Origin: an uncultured Clostridia bacterium
Lineage (GTDB): Bacteria; Bacillota; Clostridia; Oscillospirales; CAG-272
Direction: 5' to 3'
NCBI GenBank assembly: GCA_947626065.1
Contig: CANQQT010000001.1
Coordinates: 94,183-145,384 of the forward strand
DNA: 51,202 bases
The translations under genes were made by a program, and so were the position numbers. Below are positions 15,565-22,743 of the stretch, piece by piece (position 1 is the stretch's first letter; each line of letters begins with the position of its first letter). A model generated the notes under the pieces. The model made no database searches and had not been told where the DNA came from. It saw only the letters and a list, made by a program, of their open reading frames with translations.

Positions 15565-17346
15565 CTATTTCAGTCTTCGGATGTTTTCCTTGGGGATTGT
15601 GCCGTGGGCATAGGAATAGAGAACCTTCATCACGTCGCCCCTCTTCTCGTCGGAGAAGATCATATGCCGCTCCTCAATCCCCGCCCGGTCGAGACGGTCG
15701 GTCTGATCGGCCATATAAAGCGGAACGCTGTTGTAGACGGTGTCCCGCCCCTCCTCCCGGAGGACAGGGAAAACGGCGCCCCGGGTGTCCCGGAGAAACG
15801 CCTTTCCCACCGGCTTTTGAAGAAGCATCAGCGGGAGCCGCCCGTAGACGACGGCGCCCTTGCGCACGCCCTCCGGAAGGACGATGTCGCGGATCTGCGG
15901 CAGAATCAGCTCGCAGGAGAGAAGAAGGCTTTCAAATTTTCCCTCCCGCGCCCAGAAAAGGCCGGAAAAGGTGTTGAAGGTGTTGAGCCGGAAATCCCCG
16001 TGGGGAATCAGGCCGAACTCCTCCGCGAGGGAGAGCTGCCCGATATTTCCGACCAGCAGATGCTTCGCCCCGGCGGAGGCTGCGGCCTCCAGCTTCTTTC
16101 TTACCTCGTCCCACGCAGAATCGAAGATGACGGGGGGCAATAAAACCCCGTCGGCGACGCTTTGGTAGGCGGAAAGCGGCAGATAAACGTGGGTAAAGTC
16201 GTGGCTGTCGGGGATCTGAGAGGCCGAGCGGAACCGCGCCGTGGTTATCGGCTTTTGGGGAGGCCGTTTAGGCGGAAAGGCGAGCTTTTGAGCAAAATAG
16301 CGCTTTTTCTGCCCCTTTTCTTCGCCTTCCTTGGCCTCCGCTTTTGACCCTGTGGGGCGGTCGTTCGACGCTTCCCGGCCAACCGTCGGCCCGTTCCTGC
16401 CGGACAGGACCGCGTTCTGGCTCTTGCGGCTCATTTCCACGTCCTGCCCGCTCCGGACGCCGAGCATTTTTTCCCCGACGTCCCCGGTAAAATACCCGTC
16501 GGTGAAGCCGCCACGCGAGAAAAGCCGTTTGAGCTCCTCCATTTCGTCCCGGGTGGCGCCCCGCTCCTCGTCTAAAAGGCGGCGGTAGATCTTCGTCACG
16601 CCGTAGACGTAGCCGGGGCTTTTCCGCCGCCCCTCGATTTTGAGGGAGGCCACCCCCGCCGCAAGAAGCGCCGGAATATGCTCCGCGAGGCACATATCCT
16701 TCAAGCTCAGCGGATAGCCGCCGTTGTAGCTCATCCGGCAGGGCTGGGCGCATTCTCCTCGGTTTCCGCTCCTTCCGCCGAGCATGGAAGACATCAGGCA
16801 TTGCCCGGAACAGCTGACGCAGAGGGCGCCGTGTACAAAGACCTCAATCTCCGGCGAGGCCTTTTTACAGAGGAGGGAAATGTTCTCCTCCGTAAGCTCC
16901 CGCGCCGCCACGACGCGCCGGAAGCCGCTTTTGTACAGCCGGTCGGCCCCAGCGATATTGTGAACCGTCATCTGTGTGCTGGCGTGAAGCTCAAGGTTTG
17001 GGAAAAATTCCCGGATCTTTTCGGCAAGGCCGACGTCGGCGAGAATCAGGGCGTCGACTCCCGCCTCCGTTAAGAAGGCGATATATTCCAGCGCCTGTTC
17101 AATTTCCCGGTCGTAAATCTGGGTGTTGACGGTGACGTAGCTTCTGACCCCGTGGGCGCGGCAGGAGGAGGCCGCCGCGACAATTTCCTCCCGACTGAAA
17201 TTCTTCGCGTTCATGCGGGCGTTGAAAAGCGTTCCGCCGAAATAGACGGCGTCGGCTCCCGCTTCAAGCGCGGCAGAAAGCGCCTCGTAGGAGCCGCAGG
17301 GGGCGAGAAGCTCCGGCTTATTCCCCCGATTCCGAATTTCGCTCAT
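15565..17346 (-). CDS. U32 family peptidase / tRNA or rRNA hydroxylation protein (TrhP/RlhA-like)
   Basis: A 593-residue protein. The N-terminal U32 domain begins PELLAPCGSYEALSAALEAGADAVYFGG and carries the family signature EVFVHGALCVSCSGQCLMS...GNRGECAQPCR, whose cysteines likely bind an iron-sulfur cluster as shown for relatives. LKIEGRRKSPGYV follows. Relatives hydroxylate U34 of tRNA (TrhP) or C2501 of 23S rRNA (RlhA); which applies here is not decidable. After about residue 310 comes a ~60-residue low-complexity, charged linker, then a second domain ending in IKENIRRLK-like sequence that lacks the cysteine usually found after GRLPLM. The start has AAGGAGAG upstream and overlaps the end of zapA by 29 bases, so the two are co-translated. 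Confidence 0.85.
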   Translation of the reverse strand: MSEIRNRGNKPELLAPCGSYEALSAALEAGADAVYFGGTLFNARMNAKNFSREEIVAAASSCRAHGVRSYVTVNTQIYDREIEQALEYIAFLTEAGVDALILADVGLAEKIREFFPNLELHASTQMTVHNIAGADRLYKSGFRRVVAARELTEENISLLCKKASPEIEVFVHGALCVSCSGQCLMSSMLGGRSGNRGECAQPCRMSYNGGYPLSLKDMCLAEHIPALLAAGVASLKIEGRRKSPGYVYGVTKIYRRLLDEERGATRDEMEELKRLFSRGGFTDGYFTGDVGEKMLGVRSGQDVEMSRKSQNAVLSGRNGPTVGREASNDRPTGSKAEAKEGEEKGQKKRYFAQKLAFPPKRPPQKPITTARFRSASQIPDSHDFTHVYLPLSAYQSVADGVLLPPVIFDSAWDEVRKKLEAAASAGAKHLLVGNIGQLSLAEEFGLIPHGDFRLNTFNTFSGLFWAREGKFESLLLSCELILPQIRDIVLPEGVRKGAVVYGRLPLMLLQKPVGKAFLRDTRGAVFPVLREEGRDTVYNSVPLYMADQTDRLDRAGIEERHMIFSDEKRGDVMKVLYSYAHGTIPKENIRRLK

Positions 17347-17578
17347 GGCGCTCTCCTTTCAGGGCCGCAAGCTCGTCCCTCAGCTTTACCGTCTCGTCAA
17401 GGTAATCCAGCGCGCAGAGAATCAGCGCCTCGCTCTTTGAGAAGCGATTTTTGTCGATGGTAAGCTCCATGACCCGGCGGTCAAGCACCTTTGCCAGCTT
17501 TTTTACGTATTCCTCCTCCTCTTCGGAGAGCAGGGTGACGGAAATCCCCGCCACGGTAACCTCGCATTTGTTCTTCAT
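17318..17578 (-). CDS. zapA: Cell division protein ZapA
   Basis: An 86-residue FtsZ-ring associated protein. KNKCEVTVAGISVTLLSEEEEEYVKKLAKVLDRRV is the typical N-terminal domain, followed by a coiled-coil helix (ALILCALDYLDETVKLRDELAALK). ATG 17578 is used because CAGGAGGAT lies 8 bases upstream; the in-frame extension to 17620 is unlikely. First gene of a zapA-U32-dut run. Confidence 0.92.
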   Translation of the reverse strand: MKNKCEVTVAGISVTLLSEEEEEYVKKLAKVLDRRVMELTIDKNRFSKSEALILCALDYLDETVKLRDELAALKGERHERNSESGE

Positions 17579-17635
17579 CTTATGGAATCCTCCTGTTTCT
17601 TTTCTTTTTACGAAGGGCAAGTTCCGAAAAACCTA

Positions 17636-17664
17636 TTGAAATCCGAAACGATTTGTTATATAAT
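17636..17664 (+). promoter_or_regulatory. Promoter of the nth-thiI operon
   Basis: TTGAAA (17636-17641), 17-base spacer, TATAAT (17659-17664). On the other strand a TATAAT at 17672-17667 may serve zapA, but its -35 is poor. Confidence 0.75.
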
Positions 17665-17674
17665 ATATTATACA

Positions 17675-17693
17675 CCATTCTTCGCAAGAATGG
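17675..17693. repeat. Perfect palindrome in the zapA/nth divergent promoter region
   Basis: CCATTCTT-CGC-AAGAATGG: 8-bp arms with a 3-base centre, 10 bases after the nth -10. It could be an operator controlling both directions, or a stem at the 5' end of the nth mRNA. The regulator is not identifiable. Confidence 0.6.
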
Positions 17694-17751
17694 AACAGAT
17701 TTCCCGAAAATTCCCCGTTTTTTCGCCTTTTTCCCGAAAGGAGAGACAAAA

Positions 17752-18468
17752 ATGACGCCAAAAGAGCTGGGAAAGCAGGCGGTGGACGCCCTGAAAAGCC
17801 TTTATCCCGAGGCCTTCTGCGCACTGGAATATCAAAACGACCCGTGGAAGCTGCTCGTGATGGCCCGCCTTTCCGCCCAATGCACAGACAAAAGGGTCAA
17901 TCTCGTCAGCCGCGAGCTGTTTGAGGCGCTCCCCGACGCCTCGGCGATGGCCGCCGCCCCGGTGGAGCAGATTGAGGGACTGATCCGCTCCTGCGGCCTT
18001 TACCGCGTAAAGGCGAGGGATCTGCGCGCCATGTCGGAAATGCTCCTTACCGACTTCGGCGGGAGGGTTCCCGACGAAACCGAGGAGCTGCTGAAGCTGC
18101 CGGGCGTGGGGAGGAAAATCGCCAATCTCCTTGTCGGGGATCTCTACGGAAAGCCCGCCGTGGTAACTGATACCCACTGCATTCGCATCTGCGGCCGCCT
18201 CGGCTTTTATCCCGAGAGTCTGAAGGATCCTCTGCGGGTGGAAAAGGTGCTCGCCGAAGCCATTGAGCCGAAGGAGCAGTCGGATTTCTGCCACCGTATC
18301 GTTCAGTTCGGAAGGGATACCTGCTCCGCGCGCGCTCCCCGCTGTCGGGAGTGTCCTCTTTCCTCCTTCTGCCTTCACGCCGAAACCGAACGGAAAAAGG
18401 GCGCTTCCCCGGAAAAGGAGGAGGCCGGGAGGGAAAAGACTTCCTCAAAAAAGGGAAAAAGCGCTTAA
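17752..18468 (+). CDS. nth: Endonuclease III (DNA glycosylase/AP lyase)
   Basis: A 238-residue base-excision repair enzyme removing oxidised pyrimidines. It shows the helix-hairpin-helix LPGVGRKIANLLVG with the catalytic Lys, the catalytic Asp in VVTDTHCIRI, and the 4Fe-4S loop C-x6-C-x2-C-x5-C (CSARAPRCRECPLSSFC). ATG 17752 follows AAAGGAGAGA; the upstream in-frame start at 17653 has no such site. The last ~30 residues are a Lys/Glu-rich low-complexity tail not typical of the family. Confidence 0.97.
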   Translation: MTPKELGKQAVDALKSLYPEAFCALEYQNDPWKLLVMARLSAQCTDKRVNLVSRELFEALPDASAMAAAPVEQIEGLIRSCGLYRVKARDLRAMSEMLLTDFGGRVPDETEELLKLPGVGRKIANLLVGDLYGKPAVVTDTHCIRICGRLGFYPESLKDPLRVEKVLAEAIEPKEQSDFCHRIVQFGRDTCSARAPRCRECPLSSFCLHAETERKKGASPEKEEAGREKTSSKKGKSA

Positions 18469-18576
18469 AAACCGTCTCTGAAAAGAACCCTCTAAAACCG
18501 TCACTTAAAAAATCTTTGAAAAGCCTCTTTGGAATCCGGTTTTTAAAGGAACGGATTCCGCGAAAGGAAACTCCTT

Positions 18577-19761
18577 ATGAAAGAAATTCTCCTCTGCAAA
18601 TACGGCGAAATCATTTTAAAGGGCCTCAACCGCGGGCACTTTGAGGCCCTGCTCGAAAGGGAAATGAAGAAACGACTGAAAACCGCCGGAGCCTTCACCG
18701 TCACAAGGTCACAAAGCACGCTGTATATCACCCCCTGCGGAGAGGACGCCGACATCGACGAGGCCTTCCGCCTCTGCCGGAAGGTGTTCGGTATCGTCTC
18801 GGTGGCAAGGGCCGCCGAATGCGAAAAGAATATGGAAAGCATCAAAAAAACCGCGCAGGAATATCTGCCGCCGTTCCTCGCCGGATGCTCCTCCTTCAAG
18901 GCCGACGCAAGGAGAAGCGATAAGCGCTTTCCGCTCACCTCCCCCGCCATCTCCGCGGAGGTGGGGGGCGCCCTGCTTGAGGTGATGCCCCGCTTGAAGG
19001 TCAGCATGACGAAGCCCGATGTCGTGGTCATGACCGAAATCCGGGAGGATAAGGCCTATCTTCACGCCGGTTCCTTCCCCGGCGCGGGAGGAATGCCGGC
19101 GGGATCGAGCGGTAAGGCGCTTCTTCTTCTCTCGGGAGGAATCGACAGCCCGGTCGCCGGCTTTATGATGGCGAAGCGCGGGGTCACGGTGGAGGCGCTT
19201 CATTTTGAGAGCTTCCCCTACACCTCCGAGCAGGCGCGGGATAAGGTGATTACGCTTGCGCGGGAGCTGTCGGAATACTGCGGAAAAATCCGCGTCCATA
19301 TCCTTTCCCTCACCCATCTTCAGGAGGTTCTACGCGACAGCTGTGACGAGGAATATTTCACCCTCCTGCTCAGAAGGTCGATGATGCGCCTCGCCGAGCG
19401 GGTCGCCGACAGCACCTATTGCTCCGCGCTGATTACGGGAGAAAGCCTCGGGCAGGTCGCAAGTCAGACGATGCAGGCGCTGACCGTCACCGACGCCGCC
19501 GTTTCCCGCCCGGTCTTCCGGCCCTGCATAGGCATGGACAAGGAGGAAATCATCACAGTCGCAAGGAAGATCGGAACCTTTGAAACCTCCATTCTTCCCT
19601 TTGAGGACTGCTGCACGGTCTTTACCCCCCGCCATCCGAAAACCCGGCCCGAGCTTGCCAAGGTGGAGGCGCAGGAAAAGCGTTACGACGTCTCCGCGCT
19701 TGAGGAGGAGGCGCTTGCCTCCCTCTATACGGTGGAGGCCGACGCCTTCGCGGAGGGCTGA
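18577..19761 (+). CDS. thiI: tRNA 4-thiouridine synthetase ThiI
   Basis: A 394-residue sulfur transferase for 4-thiouridine at tRNA position 8 (also linked to thiamine synthesis in some bacteria). N-terminal ferredoxin-like and THUMP domains (about 1-170) are followed by a PP-loop ATPase with LLLLSGGIDSPVAGFMM. A Cys pair is found in FEDCCTVFTPRHPKTRP, the site of the persulfide-handling cysteine. There is no C-terminal rhodanese domain, as usual in Firmicutes. The ATG follows a GAAAGGAAA-type purine run, 108 bases after nth; probably the same operon. Confidence 0.97.
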   Translation: MKEILLCKYGEIILKGLNRGHFEALLEREMKKRLKTAGAFTVTRSQSTLYITPCGEDADIDEAFRLCRKVFGIVSVARAAECEKNMESIKKTAQEYLPPFLAGCSSFKADARRSDKRFPLTSPAISAEVGGALLEVMPRLKVSMTKPDVVVMTEIREDKAYLHAGSFPGAGGMPAGSSGKALLLLSGGIDSPVAGFMMAKRGVTVEALHFESFPYTSEQARDKVITLARELSEYCGKIRVHILSLTHLQEVLRDSCDEEYFTLLLRRSMMRLAERVADSTYCSALITGESLGQVASQTMQALTVTDAAVSRPVFRPCIGMDKEEIITVARKIGTFETSILPFEDCCTVFTPRHPKTRPELAKVEAQEKRYDVSALEEEALASLYTVEADAFAEG

Positions 19762-19780
19762 GCCCTTCTTCCAAAACAAA

Positions 19781-19823
19781 GCCGTCCCGTGAGGTGATAC
19801 AAAACCTCGGCGGGGCGGTTTTC
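19781..19823. terminator. Terminator between thiI and the E2-like gene
   Basis: GCCGTCCC...GAGGT (19781-19795) pairs with ACCTC...GGGGCGG (19803-19819) around a short loop, followed by TTTT on plus. The minus side continues CTTTGTTTT, so it may serve both convergent genes. Confidence 0.7.
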
Positions 19824-19830
19824 CGGTCGC

Positions 19831-20739
19831 TTACGCGGCCTTTTTCTTCTTCTTCTTTTTGTCGATATCGCCGTCCTCGACGACCTCTTCCGGGGGAACG
19901 TCAAGGAGAGAGGGGTTGGCAAGATACCGCCGGAAGCTCTTGAAGGCCTGCGCATAGGCAAAGCCGTCGCAGATTCTTTCGTCGGTCACCACGGTATAAT
20001 CCACGTACTTTTTCCTCACCACTTCCCCGTCGGGGGTCAGCTCGCAGGCCAGCCGTTTGGCCCCGAAGGCGATGAAGATCGGAATGTTTCCGAAGTTGTA
20101 GAGGTGATGGTAAATGGGAGGAATGCCCAAAGAGCCCATCGAGGTGATGAACATCGAGCCGTGGAAGGGGCTGACGTTCAGGAGGAATTTCGGAAGGAGG
20201 CCGAAATAATCGAGCAGCTTCAAGAACCAGACGGCGAACTTTTTAAAAAGGCCGGGGATGTAGTTGAGAATTCTCGCCGTTCCGTCGAAGTCGTTTTCCC
20301 CGCCCGCAAAGGCTTCGGAATAGGTTTTCGAGAACTTTTCGTAGACCTCGTCGGCGGTGTCGGTCGGCTCGAAGAAGACCTTGATGACGGTGTTGGTCTC
20401 GTCCGGCTTCAGCTGATGCTTGACGGCCATGTTGACCTGAATGCTGTTGCGGGCGTAGACCTTCTGCCCCGAAAGGAAGCGATTCAGATAGGGACGTTGG
20501 GAAACCGTCCGCACATAGGCGGCAAGAAGGACGTGCATGATTCCGAAATTGATCATGCCCTTTTCCTTTTTCTGCTTGATGTAAGCCTCCGCCGCCGAAA
20601 TTTCAAACTTGTCGTTGAAAAAATTCTGCGCGTCACAGCGTTCCACCATGATGTAGGGGGAAACCGTGTCGTAGGGATCCAGCCCTCTTAACCGCCAGCC
20701 GTCGGAGCGGTCGCCCCATTTTCTCTTTCTTTTTCCCAT
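19831..20739 (-). CDS. 2-oxo acid dehydrogenase E2-like acyltransferase-fold protein, catalytic His replaced
   Basis: A 302-residue protein with the chloramphenicol-acetyltransferase-like fold of E2 catalytic domains but no lipoyl or subunit-binding domain. The C-terminal part GIPPIYHHLYNFGNIPIFIAFG and TDERICDGFAYAQAFKSFRRYLANP align with the E2 catalytic region. The HxxxDG catalytic motif (usually DHRVxDG) here reads DERICDG, so Glu replaces His. It ends in a run of eight lysines. Activity as an acyltransferase is therefore doubtful; the true role is unknown. It follows the glycoside-hydrolase-like lipoprotein gene by 27 bases, probably the same transcript. Confidence 0.8.
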   Translation of the reverse strand: MGKRKRKWGDRSDGWRLRGLDPYDTVSPYIMVERCDAQNFFNDKFEISAAEAYIKQKKEKGMINFGIMHVLLAAYVRTVSQRPYLNRFLSGQKVYARNSIQVNMAVKHQLKPDETNTVIKVFFEPTDTADEVYEKFSKTYSEAFAGGENDFDGTARILNYIPGLFKKFAVWFLKLLDYFGLLPKFLLNVSPFHGSMFITSMGSLGIPPIYHHLYNFGNIPIFIAFGAKRLACELTPDGEVVRKKYVDYTVVTDERICDGFAYAQAFKSFRRYLANPSLLDVPPEEVVEDGDIDKKKKKKKAA

Positions 20740-20766
20740 TTTTCTCTTATCCTTTCTGAGAAAGAT

Positions 20767-22044
20767 CTATGCCCCGGCGTTTACCGGATAGGCGTCGGAA
20801 AAGAGGGAAGAAACGACCTCTCTTACCGACAGAAGGTTATCGCGCAAAGCCGCGTAGCTGTACAAAATGCTTCCCCCGTAGCCGCTGAGCTGACGGGAAA
20901 ATTCCACCTGCCGGGAAAGCTCCTCCGCGCTCTCCCATTCCGGGATTTTATAGGCGGCGTTGGCGATATAGAATCGGACGCCAGTCCCGGCAAGGGCGTC
21001 GTTCCACCATTCCGCCAGCACGCCGAAGGGCGCCGCCGGGGTGTCAAAGCTCCAATAAATCTGAGGGGCGAGGAAATCCACATAGCCGCCTTTTGCCCAA
21101 GCGAGCGCGTCGCAGTAGACGGCACGGTAGGCCTCAAGGCCTCGCGTGGCGCTTCCGCCGTTCTCCCCGTCGTCGTTCTGCCAGATTCCGAAGGGAGAAA
21201 CCCCGAACCGGCAGTCGGGAGAGGCCTTTTTCACCGCGTCGCGGCAGGCGGCAAGCAGCCGATTGACGTTTTCCTGCCGCCAGTCCTCCCGGTCGGCCCC
21301 GTTTCCGTAGGCAAGGTAGGACTTTTCGTCGGGGAAGGAGGCGTTTTCCACCGGATAGGGGTAAAAGGAATCGTCGAAAACGATTCCCTTTACGGGATAG
21401 TTGGCCGCGACCTCCGAGGCGCCGGCGGCGATAAGCTCCCGCACCTCCGGGATTCCCGGGTCAAAATAGAGCTTCCCGTCTGCGTAGGGAACCGTCCATT
21501 CGGGGTGCCGACGGGCGGGATTGTTTTCGGCAAGGGCGGAGGGATCCTGTTGGGGCCGCGCTTTTGAGCCGTAGGTGATACGCAGGGGATTGATCCACGC
21601 GTAGACGTCAATTTCCTTTTCTCGGGCGCGGGAGGTCAGATACAAAAGTGGGTCAAAGCCGCCGGGGGCCTCTTTCCCCTGCTCTCCCGAAAGAAAAGAA
21701 GAGGTGGGAAAAATTTCCGAACGGTAGAGAGAATCGGCGGTGGGCCTCACCTGAAAGAAAACGGCGTTCAGGCGGCATTCGGCGCAGACCGAAAGGAGGT
21801 CGTCGAGCTCCTGCCTCAGAGCCTCCTCCGAAAGGCCGGCGCGGGAGGGAAAGTTCAGATTTCCCACCGTCGCGACCCAGACGCCGCGCAGCTCCTTTTC
21901 GGGCTCAGGGTTGATCGGGACCTCCGTCCCGGTCGCTTCTCCGCCTTCTCTAGGCAGGGAACAGCCGGTCGGGAAGGGAAGGAGGCAGAGGAGCAGCAAA
22001 GGCAGCATCGAAAGCCGCATCAGAAGCAGCAGACTTTTTCGCAT
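20767..22044 (-). CDS. Glycoside-hydrolase-like lipoprotein (GHL10/DUF187, YngK-like)
   Basis: A 425-residue secreted lipoprotein. The signal peptide MRKSLLLLMRLSMLPLLLLC has a lipobox ending PTGC at about residues 25-28. The domain opens ELRGVWVATVGNLNFPSRAGLS and continues with LNAVFFQVRPTADSLYRSE, VYAWINPLRI, GIVFDDSFYPYP, FGVSPFGIW and DFLAPQIYWSF, the standard blocks of the GHL10 (DUF187) TIM barrel. Substrate unknown, perhaps cell-wall or exopolysaccharide. ATG 22044 follows GAAGGAGG; an in-frame extension to 22137 lacks signals and would bury the signal peptide. Confidence 0.9.
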   Translation of the reverse strand: MRKSLLLLMRLSMLPLLLLCLLPFPTGCSLPREGGEATGTEVPINPEPEKELRGVWVATVGNLNFPSRAGLSEEALRQELDDLLSVCAECRLNAVFFQVRPTADSLYRSEIFPTSSFLSGEQGKEAPGGFDPLLYLTSRAREKEIDVYAWINPLRITYGSKARPQQDPSALAENNPARRHPEWTVPYADGKLYFDPGIPEVRELIAAGASEVAANYPVKGIVFDDSFYPYPVENASFPDEKSYLAYGNGADREDWRQENVNRLLAACRDAVKKASPDCRFGVSPFGIWQNDDGENGGSATRGLEAYRAVYCDALAWAKGGYVDFLAPQIYWSFDTPAAPFGVLAEWWNDALAGTGVRFYIANAAYKIPEWESAEELSRQVEFSRQLSGYGGSILYSYAALRDNLLSVREVVSSLFSDAYPVNAGA

Positions 22045-22093
22045 AAAAGCGCCTCCTTCTCGGTTTTTTCGCGGCGGCGGAACCGTCTTTTTT

Positions 22094-22122
22094 ATTATAG
22101 CAGAATCCCGGCGGCAATTCAA
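22094..22122 (-). promoter_or_regulatory. Promoter of the lipoprotein/E2-like operon
   Basis: On the minus strand TTGAAT (22122-22117), 17-base spacer, TATAAT (22099-22094), about 50 bases before the ATG at 22044. Confidence 0.75.
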
Positions 22123-22505
22123 GATTTTTTTCAACAATTTACCGTAAAATTGCCTCCTTTTTTTAGAAAATCTGCTTTTTGACGGCTCAAAAGCCGAAAT
22201 TTGTGCCGCCGAGGGCTTCCCCCGACACAGAATATGCCGACCGGCGGGCGGTCAGTACCGGGAATCGGGGAAAGGGAGAAAAAAACGTTCGCCCCGAAAA
22301 CCGAAGGCTTTCGCTTTTCTCCTTTCGACTCCCAAAATTCCGCTGTCGGATTCCGTGTTCTCCTTCAAGCCGTCAAGCCTCGAGGGATTTCGGGGAATCT
22401 CCCGCTTCCCGTTTCGACAGACTGCGCAGGGAAAAAGAGGTACAATAAAATCCGAAAAAAGCGGCAACACCGCGCGGAAAATCTACGTGGCAACATCCAA
22501 CCGAC
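22123..22505. other. Non-coding gap upstream of spoIIE
   Basis: No gene or structured RNA is recognised. Both flanking genes point away from it, so it must hold the spoIIE promoter or share that role with 22611-22743, but no convincing sigma-A boxes were found on the plus strand. A sporulation sigma factor may be used. Confidence 0.4.
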
Positions 22506-22610
22506 GGGGCCGAGCGACGAAGGCCCAACCGACGAACCCCCAACCGATGAGGGCCCAACCGATGAAGGCCCAACCGATGAAGGCCGAGCGAAAGGCCGAG
22601 CGACGAAAGC
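22506..22610. repeat. 15-bp tandem repeat upstream of spoIIE
   Basis: Variants of GGCCCAACCGATGAA repeat about six times. The 15-bp period keeps frames open, so long open frames exist on both strands (one would read PTDEG repeats), but none has a ribosome binding site or recognisable start. Confidence 0.7.
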
Positions 22611-22743
22611 CTAAACGGAAAAGACCGAGAGGTCAAGGGAACGCGGTCTCGGTCGGAGAAAAAGCCCGGGCGGCAAGGCCGCAAACGGTTGTCGCCGGGA
22701 AAGCCGCCGGAAAATTGCCGATTTCGGAAAGGACGAAAGAAAA

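Noticed and set aside
22201..22614. Open frame reading PTDEG repeats upstream of spoIIE
   Set aside because: The 15-bp tandem repeat keeps several frames open on both strands; no ribosome site or conserved protein features.
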